Notes: generated by a model from the sequence alone, not told the origin. A stretch of DNA of 64,000 nucleotides from Sphingobacteriales bacterium (GCA_028288165.1 JAQBOG010000009.1:62001-126000); one strand, 5' to 3'. Numbered from the stretch's first letter, positions 16,915 to 26,747 are shown. Numbers and translations are program-made.

Positions 16915-19350
16915 ATGAGATCTTTATACTTAAAACCATTCTTTTTTAAAATTTCACTCATAATAATGATGGTCATTTGCTTTATAAAAGTGAATGCAAA
17001 CGAAAACATTTCTTCATCAGTTACCGGAATTGTTAAAACATCAGACGGTAAGCCTGCTGAATTCGTAGACATTTACATTAAAGAATTAAAACGCGGAACT
17101 ATAACAGATGATAAAGGAACTTTCCATATCAGAAATGTTCGCGAGGGCGTTTATTCTATCAGTGCTGCTTTTGTTGGTCTTCAAAAACAAGAACAAAGTA
17201 TTACCATCGCTAAAGGGGAAGTGTTGACCGTTAATTTTACGTTACAGGAGAGCTCTCAGAAACTAAATGAAGTTGTTGTAACCGCTAGGCGTACTAAAAA
17301 CGAAGTTCCGGTTAATGTTGGTAAAGCAGGAATTAAGCCAATGGATTTGCCTCAAAGCGTGTCGATTATAGATAATGATGTTATTGTAAATCAACAAGCT
17401 TCGAAATTAAGTGATGTAGTTAAAAATGTGAATGGAGTTTCTTTGGGTACCACTCGAGGATCGACTGCAGAAACGTTTTTTGCCCGCGGGTATAATCTGG
17501 GAACGAATAATATCATGAAAAATGGTGCTCGCTCAAATTCTGCAGCAATACCAGAAGCAAGTACACTTGAGAAAGTGGAAGTACTTAAGGGTAGTGCTGC
17601 GTTATTATACGGGAATGTAACCAGTGGAGCAGTTATTAATATGGTGACTAAACAGCCTAAATTTGAATATGGTGGCGAAGTTTCTATGCGTACAGGTAGT
17701 TACAACTTTCTTAAACCTACCATAGATTTATATGGTCCGATAAGTAAAAAAGTGGCCTTCAGGATTATAGGAACTACAGAAGATGCAAAAAGCTTTAGAA
17801 GTAATGTGAAATCAGACCGTTTATATATCAATCCATCTTTGTTATATAAAATAAGTGAAAAAACAGATCTATTGGTTCAGGGAGATTACATGACGAATAA
17901 TATGACCCCAGATTTTGGAATAGGTACTTTAGGTGATACAAAAATTCCTACAACTATCTCGAGGTCAAGCTCATTTAATACGCCTTGGGCATATAATAAT
18001 GTAAAGCAAAATACTGCTTCTGCAACATTGAACCACAAATTAAATAAAAATTGGAAATTTAACTTCATAGGTTCTTACCAATTTTTTGATAGAAATTACT
18101 TTTCAACTGAAAGAATCCAAGCAGATGCAGATGGTGATTGGGGTCGTAAACTGACTCGGTCAAAGGTGTCGGAAGATTATTACACAGGTCAATTGAATTT
18201 TACGGGTCATGTTAAAACGGGTAAGATTAGCCACATCCTATTAATAGGAACGGATGCTGATCGTTATCTTAACAAAACGAACACATTCAATGTATCAACA
18301 ACTGCAGTTTATGATTCTATTAATGTATTAAACCCGTCAAAATTCACACTTCGTACTGACGAGCCAGAAAATTCTATTCTATCCCGTACGGAAACGCCAA
18401 CATATAGATTAGGTTATTACGTACAAGATTTGATTAGTTTATCAAGTAAGTTTAAAGTGTTAGCAGGCCTTCGTTATACGTACCAAAAAATTGCAGTTGC
18501 TAAGATATACGATGCTACTACCGGATTTAGGGTTGATAACACAACGACTAGTGCAGTAAGCAAATACGATAAAGCATTTTCACCACGGGTAGGCCTTGTT
18601 TATCAGCCAGTAAAAAACACTTCTTTTTATGCTAGCTATTCAAATAACTTCGTTCCAAACAGTGGTATAAACGTAGTTACTGGTCAAAATATGGGAGCGT
18701 CGGTAATTGATCAATATGAAATAGGAGTTAAGAATGATATATTCAATAGCAACCTTTCTGTTAATCTCTCCATTTATAGAATCATTAACAGCAATTTTGC
18801 TAAAACTGCAGCCTTCAAAGCTGATGGAGCAGATAATTCTGACACAAACCTAAAAGAGTTTGCAGGCGAAACAACTAGTGACGGTGCTGAAATTGATATA
18901 AATGGCAGGATTGTACAAGGTTTGAGTTTTATGGCAGGGTATAGTTATAATTTCATGCGCTTTACAAATTCTACCGGGGCTAAATACAGTTATGTGGAAG
19001 GTGAACGATTGGTTACTAACCCAGCTAATACTGCTAACGCTTCTTTGTTCTATACGCTTAACAATACTTTCCTAAAAGGAGTAAAACTCGGGGCTTCGGG
19101 CTATTACTTCGGTAAACGTAACGGTGGATGGAATAATCAAGTGGGTCAAACACAAACTTATAATCGCTTAATTCCTATTAGTGCTTTTACAACGCTTGAT
19201 GTTTCTGCTGGATACACGTTTAGAAAGCTTTCTGTACTAGGAAAAATTTCAAATCTTACCAATGAACTTAACTATTATGTTCATGAAAACTACAGTGTAA
19301 ATCCGATCGCACCACGTCAATTCGTTACCACGTTATCTTACAAATTTTAA
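16915..19350 (+). CDS. TonB-dependent siderophore receptor
   Basis: The ATG at 16915 gives 811 residues. A signal peptide (FFFKISLIIMMVICFIKVNA) is followed by a carboxypeptidase-regulatory-like domain (VTGIVKTSDGKPAEFVDIYI, residues about 35-115). Next come a TonB plug (LNEVVVTARRTKNEVPVNVG, PQSVSIIDNDVI, LEKVEVLKGSAALLYG) and a beta-barrel ending in aromatic SYKF. The plug resembles FhuE/FoxA-type ferric siderophore receptors of the outer membrane. It is followed by a PepSY membrane protein, a common partner in iron uptake. Two palindromic operators bracket its promoter. The siderophore is not predictable. Confidence 0.92.
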   Translation: MRSLYLKPFFFKISLIIMMVICFIKVNANENISSSVTGIVKTSDGKPAEFVDIYIKELKRGTITDDKGTFHIRNVREGVYSISAAFVGLQKQEQSITIAKGEVLTVNFTLQESSQKLNEVVVTARRTKNEVPVNVGKAGIKPMDLPQSVSIIDNDVIVNQQASKLSDVVKNVNGVSLGTTRGSTAETFFARGYNLGTNNIMKNGARSNSAAIPEASTLEKVEVLKGSAALLYGNVTSGAVINMVTKQPKFEYGGEVSMRTGSYNFLKPTIDLYGPISKKVAFRIIGTTEDAKSFRSNVKSDRLYINPSLLYKISEKTDLLVQGDYMTNNMTPDFGIGTLGDTKIPTTISRSSSFNTPWAYNNVKQNTASATLNHKLNKNWKFNFIGSYQFFDRNYFSTERIQADADGDWGRKLTRSKVSEDYYTGQLNFTGHVKTGKISHILLIGTDADRYLNKTNTFNVSTTAVYDSINVLNPSKFTLRTDEPENSILSRTETPTYRLGYYVQDLISLSSKFKVLAGLRYTYQKIAVAKIYDATTGFRVDNTTTSAVSKYDKAFSPRVGLVYQPVKNTSFYASYSNNFVPNSGINVVTGQNMGASVIDQYEIGVKNDIFNSNLSVNLSIYRIINSNFAKTAAFKADGADNSDTNLKEFAGETTSDGAEIDINGRIVQGLSFMAGYSYNFMRFTNSTGAKYSYVEGERLVTNPANTANASLFYTLNNTFLKGVKLGASGYYFGKRNGGWNNQVGQTQTYNRLIPISAFTTLDVSAGYTFRKLSVLGKISNLTNELNYYVHENYSVNPIAPRQFVTTLSYKF

Positions 19351-19399
19351 TTTTCCATAGTAGTTTTAAAACAAGCCAGGTTGTTTCTATAGCCGGGTT

Positions 19400-19407
19400 T
19401 ATTTTTG
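19400..19407 (+). promoter_or_regulatory. Bacteroidota -7 box TATTTTTG before the PepSY gene
   Basis: TATTTTTG ends nine bases before the ATG at 19417. The in-frame TTG at 19405 lies inside the box, so 19417 is preferred. The gene may also be read from the receptor promoter. Confidence 0.45.
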
Positions 19408-19416
19408 GTATCGATC

Positions 19417-20646
19417 ATGAAGAAATTCTTCCGCATTATTCACCTTTACCTAGGTTTAGCAGCCGGTATTGTAATTATGATATCTTGCTTAACCGGAGCT
19501 ATTCTGGTTTTTGAAGAAGAACTAATGCACGCTTTTAATCATAATCGGTATTATGTTAAAGCAGAAGGAAGTCAATTGTCTTTAGATAAATTAATAACGA
19601 ATGTAAAACTGCAAGTTCCAGAAGGTAAACTGGTATCTGCCAAAGTGTATGCTGATGAGCTTCGTTCAATTGAAATTGGAATTAACATCTCAGATAAGGA
19701 AAAGGAGATGGGCAATGGAAGATCGGAAGAGAAAAAGAACGATGGTCATAATCATAAAGAAGGGATGGAGAAGAAAGGTGGTTCTGCAAACGGCCTCCGA
19801 GCTAGTCATACCGTTTTTGTTAATCAATACACCGGTAAAATCCTTGAAGTTTACAACTATAAAAATACTTTTTTTTATCAGGTTTTTGCCCTTCATCGTT
19901 GGTTACTGGGCTCTCCTAACGGGATTGGAAAAGTAATAACAGGCATTTCAGTTTGCATTTTCTTTTTCATTTTGCTTACGGGCATTTTTTTATGGTGGCC
20001 AAAATCAGCAAACGTTTTAAAGCACAGACTGAAGATAAAAACCAACGGAACCTTTAAAAGATTAAATCACGATTTACACATTATTTTGGGTTTTTATACC
20101 TCGATATTTCTTTTCATAATCATTATTTCCGCAATTTCTTTAGCTCATGATTGGTTTAACGATGGCATGTATAAAATAACCAGTTCTTCGAAAGAGTTAC
20201 CTGAAGCACCTAAATCCAAAATCATTTTAGGGAAAGGTAGCATATCTTTTAATGATGTATTAAGATCGGCAAAGCAAAATATTACAGACACTGAATATTA
20301 TAACATCCGAAAGCCTAAAGATTCGGTTGCTGTGTTTACTGTGAATGTACTTCCAAAATCATCCATGGAAATGGCAACCGCTACCTATTACATTGATCAA
20401 TACAATGCAAAGGTAATTGGCTCACTTAGCTTTGCAGATAAAAATACCGGTCAGCAAATCCGCTCCAGTATGAAATCAATTCATACTGGTTCATTCTTTG
20501 GGATGCCGTCAAAAATTTTGTGGTTGGTTGTAAGCTTGTTGGGTTTTACCTCCCCTATTACGGGAACAATCATGTGGTTGAAGCGAATCAAGAAGAAAAA
20601 AAGTAAAGTTGGAACCAAGTATGCTACAACGCCAATAATACAGTAA
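19417..20646 (+). CDS. PepSY-associated transmembrane protein (iron-uptake partner)
   Basis: The 409-residue inner-membrane protein begins MKKFFRIIHLYLGLAAGIVI, the usual first helix of PepSY_TM proteins. Further helices lie near residues 175-200, 220-245 and 365-390. Periplasmic parts hold PepSY-like segments (LSLDKLITNVKLQVPEGKLV, and later YYIDQYNAKVIGSLSFAD). A polar insertion KNDGHNHKEGMEKKGGS near residue 105 contains the only histidine cluster of that loop. Members next to siderophore receptors are thought to reduce ferric siderophores or move them inward. Its position 66 bases after the receptor supports an iron role. Confidence 0.88.
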   Translation: MKKFFRIIHLYLGLAAGIVIMISCLTGAILVFEEELMHAFNHNRYYVKAEGSQLSLDKLITNVKLQVPEGKLVSAKVYADELRSIEIGINISDKEKEMGNGRSEEKKNDGHNHKEGMEKKGGSANGLRASHTVFVNQYTGKILEVYNYKNTFFYQVFALHRWLLGSPNGIGKVITGISVCIFFFILLTGIFLWWPKSANVLKHRLKIKTNGTFKRLNHDLHIILGFYTSIFLFIIIISAISLAHDWFNDGMYKITSSSKELPEAPKSKIILGKGSISFNDVLRSAKQNITDTEYYNIRKPKDSVAVFTVNVLPKSSMEMATATYYIDQYNAKVIGSLSFADKNTGQQIRSSMKSIHTGSFFGMPSKILWLVVSLLGFTSPITGTIMWLKRIKKKKSKVGTKYATTPIIQ

Positions 20647-20713
20647 ATCATTATTTGACAAATAGTAAGATCGATCCATCATGAATTAATCATTAATAAC
20701 TAACAATTAATCA

Positions 20714-21679
20714 CTATCCTTCTTTTTCAATCTCATGGTTTTGCGAGGGTAAAACCTTCACATCTTTCTCTTCTTCGGTTTGCAGAATGTGAACAGCATA
20801 TTCAGCTGGCCTTATTTTGCCACCATAGCATTCTGCATATACTTGGGTAAATTCAGCCCCGAAGAATAATATGGCTGACGTATAGTAAACCCAAACTAAT
20901 ATGATAATTAGCGATCCGGCTGCCCCATATGCAGTACCGGGTCCCACTTTTTCAATATAAAGGCCTATTAAAAATTTTCCGAGCATAAACAGTATCGCAG
21001 TAAAAAAAGCTCCAGTGCGTACATCTTTCCATTCTATTAATACGTCAGGAAGGAACTTGAAAATAATACCAAATAAGGCAGAGATAACCACAAACGTGAT
21101 AACTAGATTAATAATATTCACGAAGAATATAGTGATATCGGGAAAATACTGATTTAGTTTTGCGCTTAATGCTAACACTAATCCATTTATTATCAAGGAA
21201 ACGATTAACAGAAAGCCAAGGCTGATAATCATCGAGAATGATATAAATCTGTTCATAAGCATTTTTTTCCAGCCCTTCTTAGGCTTTGGCTTAACACGCC
21301 ATATTTGATTTATTGAATCTTGAATTTCTAAAAATACCCCAGTAGCACCAATAAAAAGTGTGATAACTCCCATTATTATCGCAAAGGTAGAATCTTGTGA
21401 TGCGCTTACTTGTTTAATTATATCTTGAATTTGAGCAGCAGCTTCATTGCCCACAAATCCATTAATCTCTTGAAAAACTTTTCCTTGAATAGCCTCCTGT
21501 CCGTATACTAATCCTGCGAAGAAAATAAGCATCATTAATAAAGGAGCAATTGAGAATACGGTATAATAGGCAAGGGAAGCGCTCATTTTGAGAGCTTTAT
21601 CATCTAAAAAGGCATTGAATGAGGCTTTCAGCAAGCCGCCGACTTTCCTTAAACCTTTCGTAATTTTATTTGCTTCCAT
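20714..21679 (-). CDS. YihY/virulence factor BrkB family membrane protein
   Basis: The product has 321 residues and six or so transmembrane helices. Family signs are FLDDKALKMSASLAYYTVFS, IAPLLMMLIFFAGLVYG, IGATGVFLEIQDSINQIW and a late ...GAAGSLIIILVWVYYTSAIL, FFGAEFTQVYAE. The start at 21679 was chosen because it keeps the normal distance to the ASLAYYT motif; an ATG 25 codons upstream adds a cysteine-rich stretch without homology. A hairpin separates the gene from ald, and a sigma-54-like element lies immediately upstream. The role of the family in the inner membrane is not settled; it is not an RNase as once thought. Confidence 0.9.
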   Translation of the reverse strand: MEANKITKGLRKVGGLLKASFNAFLDDKALKMSASLAYYTVFSIAPLLMMLIFFAGLVYGQEAIQGKVFQEINGFVGNEAAAQIQDIIKQVSASQDSTFAIIMGVITLFIGATGVFLEIQDSINQIWRVKPKPKKGWKKMLMNRFISFSMIISLGFLLIVSLIINGLVLALSAKLNQYFPDITIFFVNIINLVITFVVISALFGIIFKFLPDVLIEWKDVRTGAFFTAILFMLGKFLIGLYIEKVGPGTAYGAAGSLIIILVWVYYTSAILFFGAEFTQVYAECYGGKIRPAEYAVHILQTEEEKDVKVLPSQNHEIEKEG

Positions 21680-21690
21680 TTCACTGCTTT

Positions 21691-21706
21691 TGCAATAACA
21701 ATACCA
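21691..21706 (-). promoter_or_regulatory. Sigma-54-like promoter before the YihY gene
   Basis: Read on the minus strand, CTGGTATTGTTATTGCA keeps TGG, ten bases between GG and GC, and a full TTGCA. The predicted transcript start (21680) is only one base before the chosen ATG, which implies leaderless translation or a different start; this lowers confidence. Confidence 0.35.
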
Positions 21707-21758
21707 GTTCGATGAAAACCTTCCACATCTTTTTAAATCATGTAATCCTATCATAGAA

Positions 21759-21788
21759 ATGCCTCATATTTGTTAAAATACGAGGCAT
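21759..21788. terminator. Hairpin after ald
   Basis: ATGCCTCATATTT pairs with AAATACGAGGCAT with one mismatch around a short loop. It lies 40 bases after the ald stop and before the YihY gene, both on the minus strand, so YihY needs its own promoter. Confidence 0.6.
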
Positions 21789-21828
21789 ATAAATTTTGAA
21801 AGAATATGAAATGTTAAGGTTCAGCCAA

Positions 21829-23043
21829 TTATCTATTTGAAACAATTAAAAGGTCAAGGTCTTTGTGTGGAATATTGAAACGTTCAGCAAGGTGTTGATT
21901 CGTTAATTGCCCTTGATATAAGTAGATCGCATTACGAACTCCTGGCTTTTCCCATATCACGTTTTTAATGCCACCTTTTTCACCAATATCCAATAAAATT
22001 GGAGTGAAGATATTTGTTAATGCATATGTTGCGGTTCTGGCAACCCTACTGGCAATATTAGGTACGCAATAATGAATTACATCGTACTTTTTGAAAGTAG
22101 GATCTGTGTGATTGGTCACCTCGGATGTTTCAAAGCAGCCGCCCTGATCAATACTTACATCTATTATAACCGAGTTAGGCTTCATTTGGCTCACCGTTTC
22201 TTCAGTTACCATACATGGGCTCCGACCATTAGTAGGTCTGATTGCCCCAATCGCTACGTCGCAGTTCAATAGCGCTTTTTTAAGTACTACGGGTTGTATT
22301 ACGGAGGTAAAAAGTCTACTTCCGATATTGTTTTGAAGCCTTCGGAGTTTGTAAATGGAACTATCGAAAACCTTTACCTCTGCGCCTAAAGCTATCGCAG
22401 TTCTGGCAGCATATTCGCCTACAGTTCCTGCACCTAAAATAACCATTTCCGTTGGGGGAACTCCTGTAATGCCACCTAGCATTAGTCCTTTGCCATCAAA
22501 TACATTACTTAAATATTCAGCAGCAATTAAAACGGAGGTAGTGCCAACAATTTCACTCATCGCCCTAACTACACTTAAAATATTGCCCTCGTCTCGTAAA
22601 TATTCAAAAGAAAGTGCAGTTACCTTCTTTTTCATTAAAATCTTCAAAAAATCGGGCTTAAGAGTAGACATCTGAAGGGTCGAAAACAAAACCTGCCCCG
22701 TTTTCATTAACTCAATCTCATCTTCTGTTGGCGGAGCAATTTTTATAATTATATCTGCCTTGTAAATCTCTTTCTTATCATACACAATCTGGGCACCTTG
22801 TTCACTATAAGCTTGGTCGCTAAAATTTGCAGCATTCCCTGCCCCGGATTCTATTAGTACTTCATGCCCATTAAGTACCAGTAAAGAAGTGGATAAAGGT
22901 GTAAGTGCAATTCGGTTTTCCTGAAATGATGTTTCTTTTGGTATGCCGATATATAAATTATTCTTCTTGGATTTAACTTCCAACATTACCTCTTGAGGCT
23001 GCATCATAGCTTGCTTTGCAATGTCAGATAATTCGCTCATCAT
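21829..23043 (-). CDS. ald: Alanine dehydrogenase
   Basis: This 404-residue cytoplasmic enzyme reversibly converts L-alanine to pyruvate and ammonia with NAD. The N-terminal signature YIGIPKETSFQENRIALTP, then VLIESGAGNAANFSD, is the AlaDH/PNT N domain; MVILGAGTVGEYAARTAIAL is the NAD-binding Rossmann motif. The long N-terminus before YIGIPKE and the length match Bacteroidota alanine dehydrogenases more than Bacillus ones. Start is either of two adjacent ATGs (23043 or 23040). It follows tsaE and porX on the same strand after a 211-base gap in which I recognise nothing. Confidence 0.93.
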   Translation of the reverse strand: MMSELSDIAKQAMMQPQEVMLEVKSKKNNLYIGIPKETSFQENRIALTPLSTSLLVLNGHEVLIESGAGNAANFSDQAYSEQGAQIVYDKKEIYKADIIIKIAPPTEDEIELMKTGQVLFSTLQMSTLKPDFLKILMKKKVTALSFEYLRDEGNILSVVRAMSEIVGTTSVLIAAEYLSNVFDGKGLMLGGITGVPPTEMVILGAGTVGEYAARTAIALGAEVKVFDSSIYKLRRLQNNIGSRLFTSVIQPVVLKKALLNCDVAIGAIRPTNGRSPCMVTEETVSQMKPNSVIIDVSIDQGGCFETSEVTNHTDPTFKKYDVIHYCVPNIASRVARTATYALTNIFTPILLDIGEKGGIKNVIWEKPGVRNAIYLYQGQLTNQHLAERFNIPHKDLDLLIVSNR

Positions 23044-23254
23044 TGTGTTAAGTTCATCAGAAAAGGGTTTGCAGTTTTAGAAGTTAGTTTAGATATAAGT
23101 AATACAAACTCGAAGATGTGGGCAGCTAAATTGTATCGAAAAAACATAGTTTATATTGTATGGATTATACGATGTATGAATAGCCTTGATTCAACGGATT
23201 TATAATGGTGTGAATTTAAAAAAATATTGTCATTTACTAATGCTGTTAAACTGT

Positions 23255-23677
23255 TTAACGATTAATCAATGCGGCATTCATTAATCGCTGATTATGGTCT
23301 GTTAGAGACAATGAGACCTTAACATATTTATCAGGCCATAAGTTTTCTATTTTTTCAGGCCACTCTATAAAACAATAGCTTCCAGAATACAAATACTCTT
23401 CAAAACCAATATCATATGCCTCGCCTTCTGTTTTAATTCGATAAAAGTCAAAATGATATATGGTGTTATCATTCCCCTCGTATTGGTTTACTAGTGAATA
23501 GGTTGGACTAGTTACTGTCTCATTAACTCCTAAAAAGGAGCAAATTGATTTAATAAAAGTTGTTTTACCTGCCCCCATATCGCCACTAAAAAGAAATACT
23601 TTCTCTTGTTCTGCAAAATTAAGTAATTGACTTGCTGCCCCAGGCAGATCATCAATTGTTTCAATGATATAATTCAC
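23255..23677 (-). CDS. tsaE: tRNA threonylcarbamoyladenosine biosynthesis ATPase TsaE
   Basis: The 140-residue ATPase works with TsaB and TsaD to make the t6A modification at position 37 of ANN-decoding tRNAs. The P-loop GDMGAGKTT lies at residues 32-40. The family motifs TVTSPTYSLVNQYEG and IYHFDFYRI follow, then CFIEWPEKIENLWPD. Length is normal. It lies 35 bases after porX on the same strand, so the two may be co-transcribed, an arrangement I associate with this bacterial group. Confidence 0.93.
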   Translation of the reverse strand: MNYIIETIDDLPGAASQLLNFAEQEKVFLFSGDMGAGKTTFIKSICSFLGVNETVTSPTYSLVNQYEGNDNTIYHFDFYRIKTEGEAYDIGFEEYLYSGSYCFIEWPEKIENLWPDKYVKVSLSLTDHNQRLMNAALINR

Positions 23678-23712
23678 TTCAAATGTATAGATCCCAAAAA
23701 TAAATAAGTTTT

Positions 23713-25266
23713 TTATTTCGGACTATAGGTTGCATACGGCACAATCATTTCCTCCAGAGAGATACCTCCATGTTGAAACGTTTCATTGAAATAGTTAACA
23801 AATTGATTGTAATTGTTAGGATAAACGAAATACGTTTCATCTTTAGCAAAAATGAAACTCGAGCTCATGTGCAATTTTGGTAACTGTGCGTCATGAGGGT
23901 TTTTAATTAAAAAAACGTCTTTATTAATATAATTTAAATTCTTCCCTTGTTTATAGCGGAGATTACTGTTTGTGTTTCGGTCACCAATTACTTTGCTTGG
24001 ATGTTTAACACGAATAGTTCCGTGATCGGTAGTAATAATGATTTTGACATTTTTTTGCGATAATTTCTTTAACAGATCAAGCAAAGGTGAATGTTCAAAC
24101 CATGACAACGTTAATGAGCGGTAAGCTGCTTCATCGTTTGCTAGCTCTCTGATCATCGCCATATCCGTACGGGCATGTGAAAGCATATCCACAAAATTGT
24201 AAACAATCACATTTAGATCATTGTTTAATAAATTAGTGACACTTTCGGTAATATCTCTTCCTTGTTCAAAAGTCAAAATCTTGTTGTAAGAGTGTTTGCA
24301 GTCTTTTCTTAAGATTCTGGTCAGTTGATCGGCTAAAAACTTATCTTCATAAAGATTCTTGCCACCTTCATCTTCATCATTTTGCCACATTTCCGGAAAG
24401 CGTTTTTCCATTTCTAATGGCATTAATCCCGAAAAAATAGAATTACGTGCATATTGAGTCGCCGTAGGCAAAATGCTGAAGTAGCTGCTTTCTTCTTCCA
24501 TTCGATAATAATCAGTCAAAATAGAATTGATAACTTTCCACTGATCGTATCTTAAATTGTCAATTAGAATAAAAAAAACAGGCTTATTAGCCTCTAATGA
24601 TGGAATGACCTTTTTCTTGAATAGTTGGTTTGAGGTAATTGGTCCCTTTTCTGGATTCTTTAGCCAATTAAGATAGTTTCTGTCAATAAACTTAGAGAAT
24701 TGAACATTTGCTTCCGCCTTTTGCGTGGTCAAAATTTCATGCATTCCTGCATCTTCTAATTTTTCAAGAGAGAGCTCCCAGTATATAAGCTTTTTGTAAA
24801 CTTCTGTCCATTCGTTATGATCTAAATTTTCATTTAGGGTCATGCCGAGATTTCTAAAATCTTGTTGGTAAGCCATTGACGTTTTCTCACTTACCAGGCG
24901 TTTATTGTCAATCAATTTCTTGATTGTAAGTAGAATTTGTTTAGGGTTAACCGGTTTTATTAAATAGTCATCGATCTTAAAACCGATAGCATCTTCCATT
25001 AAATATTCTTCTTCATTTTTTGTAATTAATACAACAGGAATATCCGGGTTAATCGTTTTAATTTTTGCCAACGTTTCCAAGCCTGTTAAGCCAGGCATAT
25101 TTTCATCCAGAAAAACAAGGTCAAAGTAATGTGTTTGAAATAACTCCAATGCATCGTTGCCATTTGTGACAGTTTTTACTTTGTAGCCCTTTTCGTTGAG
25201 AAATAAAATATGTGGTTTTAAAAGATCAATTTCGTCATCAGCCCATAAAATGGTGGTTTCCTGCAT
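23713..25266 (-). CDS. porX: PorX-type response regulator with PglZ (alkaline phosphatase fold) domain
   Basis: From the ATG at 25266 the protein has 517 residues; a longer ORF adds 13 unlikely residues. A receiver domain comes first, with acidic pocket Asp10/Asp11 and phospho-acceptor Asp54 in FLDENMPG, and DYLIKPVNP supplies the conserved Lys. A helical linker follows. The PglZ domain begins VFFILIDNLRYDQWKVI and has the catalytic-Thr region LPTATQYARNSIFSG and the metal-binding TTDHGTIRV. PorX with PorY controls type IX secretion genes and hydrolyses nucleotide signals in Porphyromonas. It stands first in a run with tsaE. Confidence 0.93.
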   Translation of the reverse strand: MQETTILWADDEIDLLKPHILFLNEKGYKVKTVTNGNDALELFQTHYFDLVFLDENMPGLTGLETLAKIKTINPDIPVVLITKNEEEYLMEDAIGFKIDDYLIKPVNPKQILLTIKKLIDNKRLVSEKTSMAYQQDFRNLGMTLNENLDHNEWTEVYKKLIYWELSLEKLEDAGMHEILTTQKAEANVQFSKFIDRNYLNWLKNPEKGPITSNQLFKKKVIPSLEANKPVFFILIDNLRYDQWKVINSILTDYYRMEEESSYFSILPTATQYARNSIFSGLMPLEMEKRFPEMWQNDEDEGGKNLYEDKFLADQLTRILRKDCKHSYNKILTFEQGRDITESVTNLLNNDLNVIVYNFVDMLSHARTDMAMIRELANDEAAYRSLTLSWFEHSPLLDLLKKLSQKNVKIIITTDHGTIRVKHPSKVIGDRNTNSNLRYKQGKNLNYINKDVFLIKNPHDAQLPKLHMSSSFIFAKDETYFVYPNNYNQFVNYFNETFQHGGISLEEMIVPYATYSPK

Positions 25267-25363
25267 GTTATAATTATTTGTAGAAGTGCTTTCTTGTATA
25301 AACAATGATATTTGTTTATAGTCTCACTAAAAATAACAATTTTTGTGCCTATGAGCCCTTATT

Positions 25364-26602
25364 TTGAATAAGAAGAAAATAATAAATGATCCCGTGTATG
25401 GTTTTATTACCATTCCTTCAGAACTTATTTTCGATCTGATACAGCATCCTTATGTGCAAAGAATGCGATACATCAAGCAATTGGGCATGACGCATCTGGT
25501 ATATCCCGGAGCTTTACATACCCGCTTTCATCATGCGCTTGGTGCCATGCATTTAATGGGCATGGCTATCGAAACCATTAAAAGTAAAGGGCAGATAGTT
25601 ACTCCTGAAGAAGAAGAAGCAGTAAGTATTGCCATTTTATTACATGATGTGGGTCATGGGCCTTTTTCACATGCCTTAGAACATACGATTGTTGAAGGCG
25701 TATCGCATGAGCACATATCCTCCCTATTAATGCAAAACCTAAACCGTGAGTTTGATGGTAAGTTGCAAATGGCCATCGAGATATTCAATTGCCGGTATTC
25801 TAAAACTTTTCTTTGCCAACTAGTGTCCAGCCAATTAGATATCGACCGGATGGATTACCTTAACCGGGATAGTTTTTTTACCGGCGTTTCTGAAGGGGTG
25901 ATCAGCTTTGATCGTATTATCAAGATGATGAACGTAGTGGACGGACATTTGGTAATTGAAGAAAAGGGAATTTATTCTGTTGAAAAATTTCTGATAGCCA
26001 GGCGATTAATGTACTGGCAGGTGTATTTGCATAAAACGGTTATTGCTGCCGAACTAATGCTGGTTAAAATTTTGGAACGTGCAAAGGAGTTGAGCTCCCT
26101 AGGCGCTAACTTGTTTGCAACGCCTTACTTAAAGCATTTTTTAAATCATACCATCACATGTGAAGATTTTAAAAATGATTCAAAAAATTTAGATTATTTT
26201 TCCCGGCTAGATGATCATGATATATTTACCTCTATTAAAGTTTGGGCTGAAGATCAGGATGTGATTCTGTCAACGTTATGTCAACATATGATAGATCGTA
26301 ACTTATATAAAGTAGAGATATCTAATGAAGCTCCTACTTTACAGTATATCGAAAGTTTAGTAGATAAAACAATCTCTAGATACGGAATTAATGAAGACGA
26401 TACATCTTATTTCATGTTTACGGATACGATTAAGAACAATGCATATAAGGTTGGAGAAAGTAGTATCAACATTGTAATGAAAGACGGAAGCGTGCATGAC
26501 ATTGCTTCTGTTTCAGATAATTACAATCTGGAAGCTTTGGCTAAAACGGTTAAAAAGCATGTATTGTGTTATTTGAGAGAAATTAAACAACCTGATAATT
26601 AA
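25364..26602 (+). CDS. HD-domain phosphohydrolase, TTG start
   Basis: The 412-residue protein contains LHTRFHHALGAMHL (metal His56/57) and the HD pair His94-Asp95 in LLHDVGHGPFSHALEH. The conserved SSQLDIDRMDYLNRDSFFTG supplies a further metal aspartate. This is the dGTPase/SAMHD1-like HD group (COG1078); substrates may be dNTPs but are not established. No ATG fits: an in-frame stop lies at 25352-25354 and the next Met is at residue 34, inside the conserved region. TTG at 25364 gives the expected KKKIINDPVYGFI N-terminus. Confidence 0.9.
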   Translation: MNKKKIINDPVYGFITIPSELIFDLIQHPYVQRMRYIKQLGMTHLVYPGALHTRFHHALGAMHLMGMAIETIKSKGQIVTPEEEEAVSIAILLHDVGHGPFSHALEHTIVEGVSHEHISSLLMQNLNREFDGKLQMAIEIFNCRYSKTFLCQLVSSQLDIDRMDYLNRDSFFTGVSEGVISFDRIIKMMNVVDGHLVIEEKGIYSVEKFLIARRLMYWQVYLHKTVIAAELMLVKILERAKELSSLGANLFATPYLKHFLNHTITCEDFKNDSKNLDYFSRLDDHDIFTSIKVWAEDQDVILSTLCQHMIDRNLYKVEISNEAPTLQYIESLVDKTISRYGINEDDTSYFMFTDTIKNNAYKVGESSINIVMKDGSVHDIASVSDNYNLEALAKTVKKHVLCYLREIKQPDN

Positions 26603-26747
26603 CGCTATTGATCATATACTCCAGGGAAAATTTGGAGCAATTAAAATATGTTGATAAAGCTGTAAAAGCGGAATAATTTGCCATGAATAAAATAAAGCTA
26701 ATAAGTACAAAGTTTGTTCGTTAATTAATTACACTTAAATTTACCGG

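Noticed and set aside
16824-17072. Minus-strand frame over the TonB promoter and start
   Set aside because: Overlaps a strong promoter and a conserved gene start; no motif.
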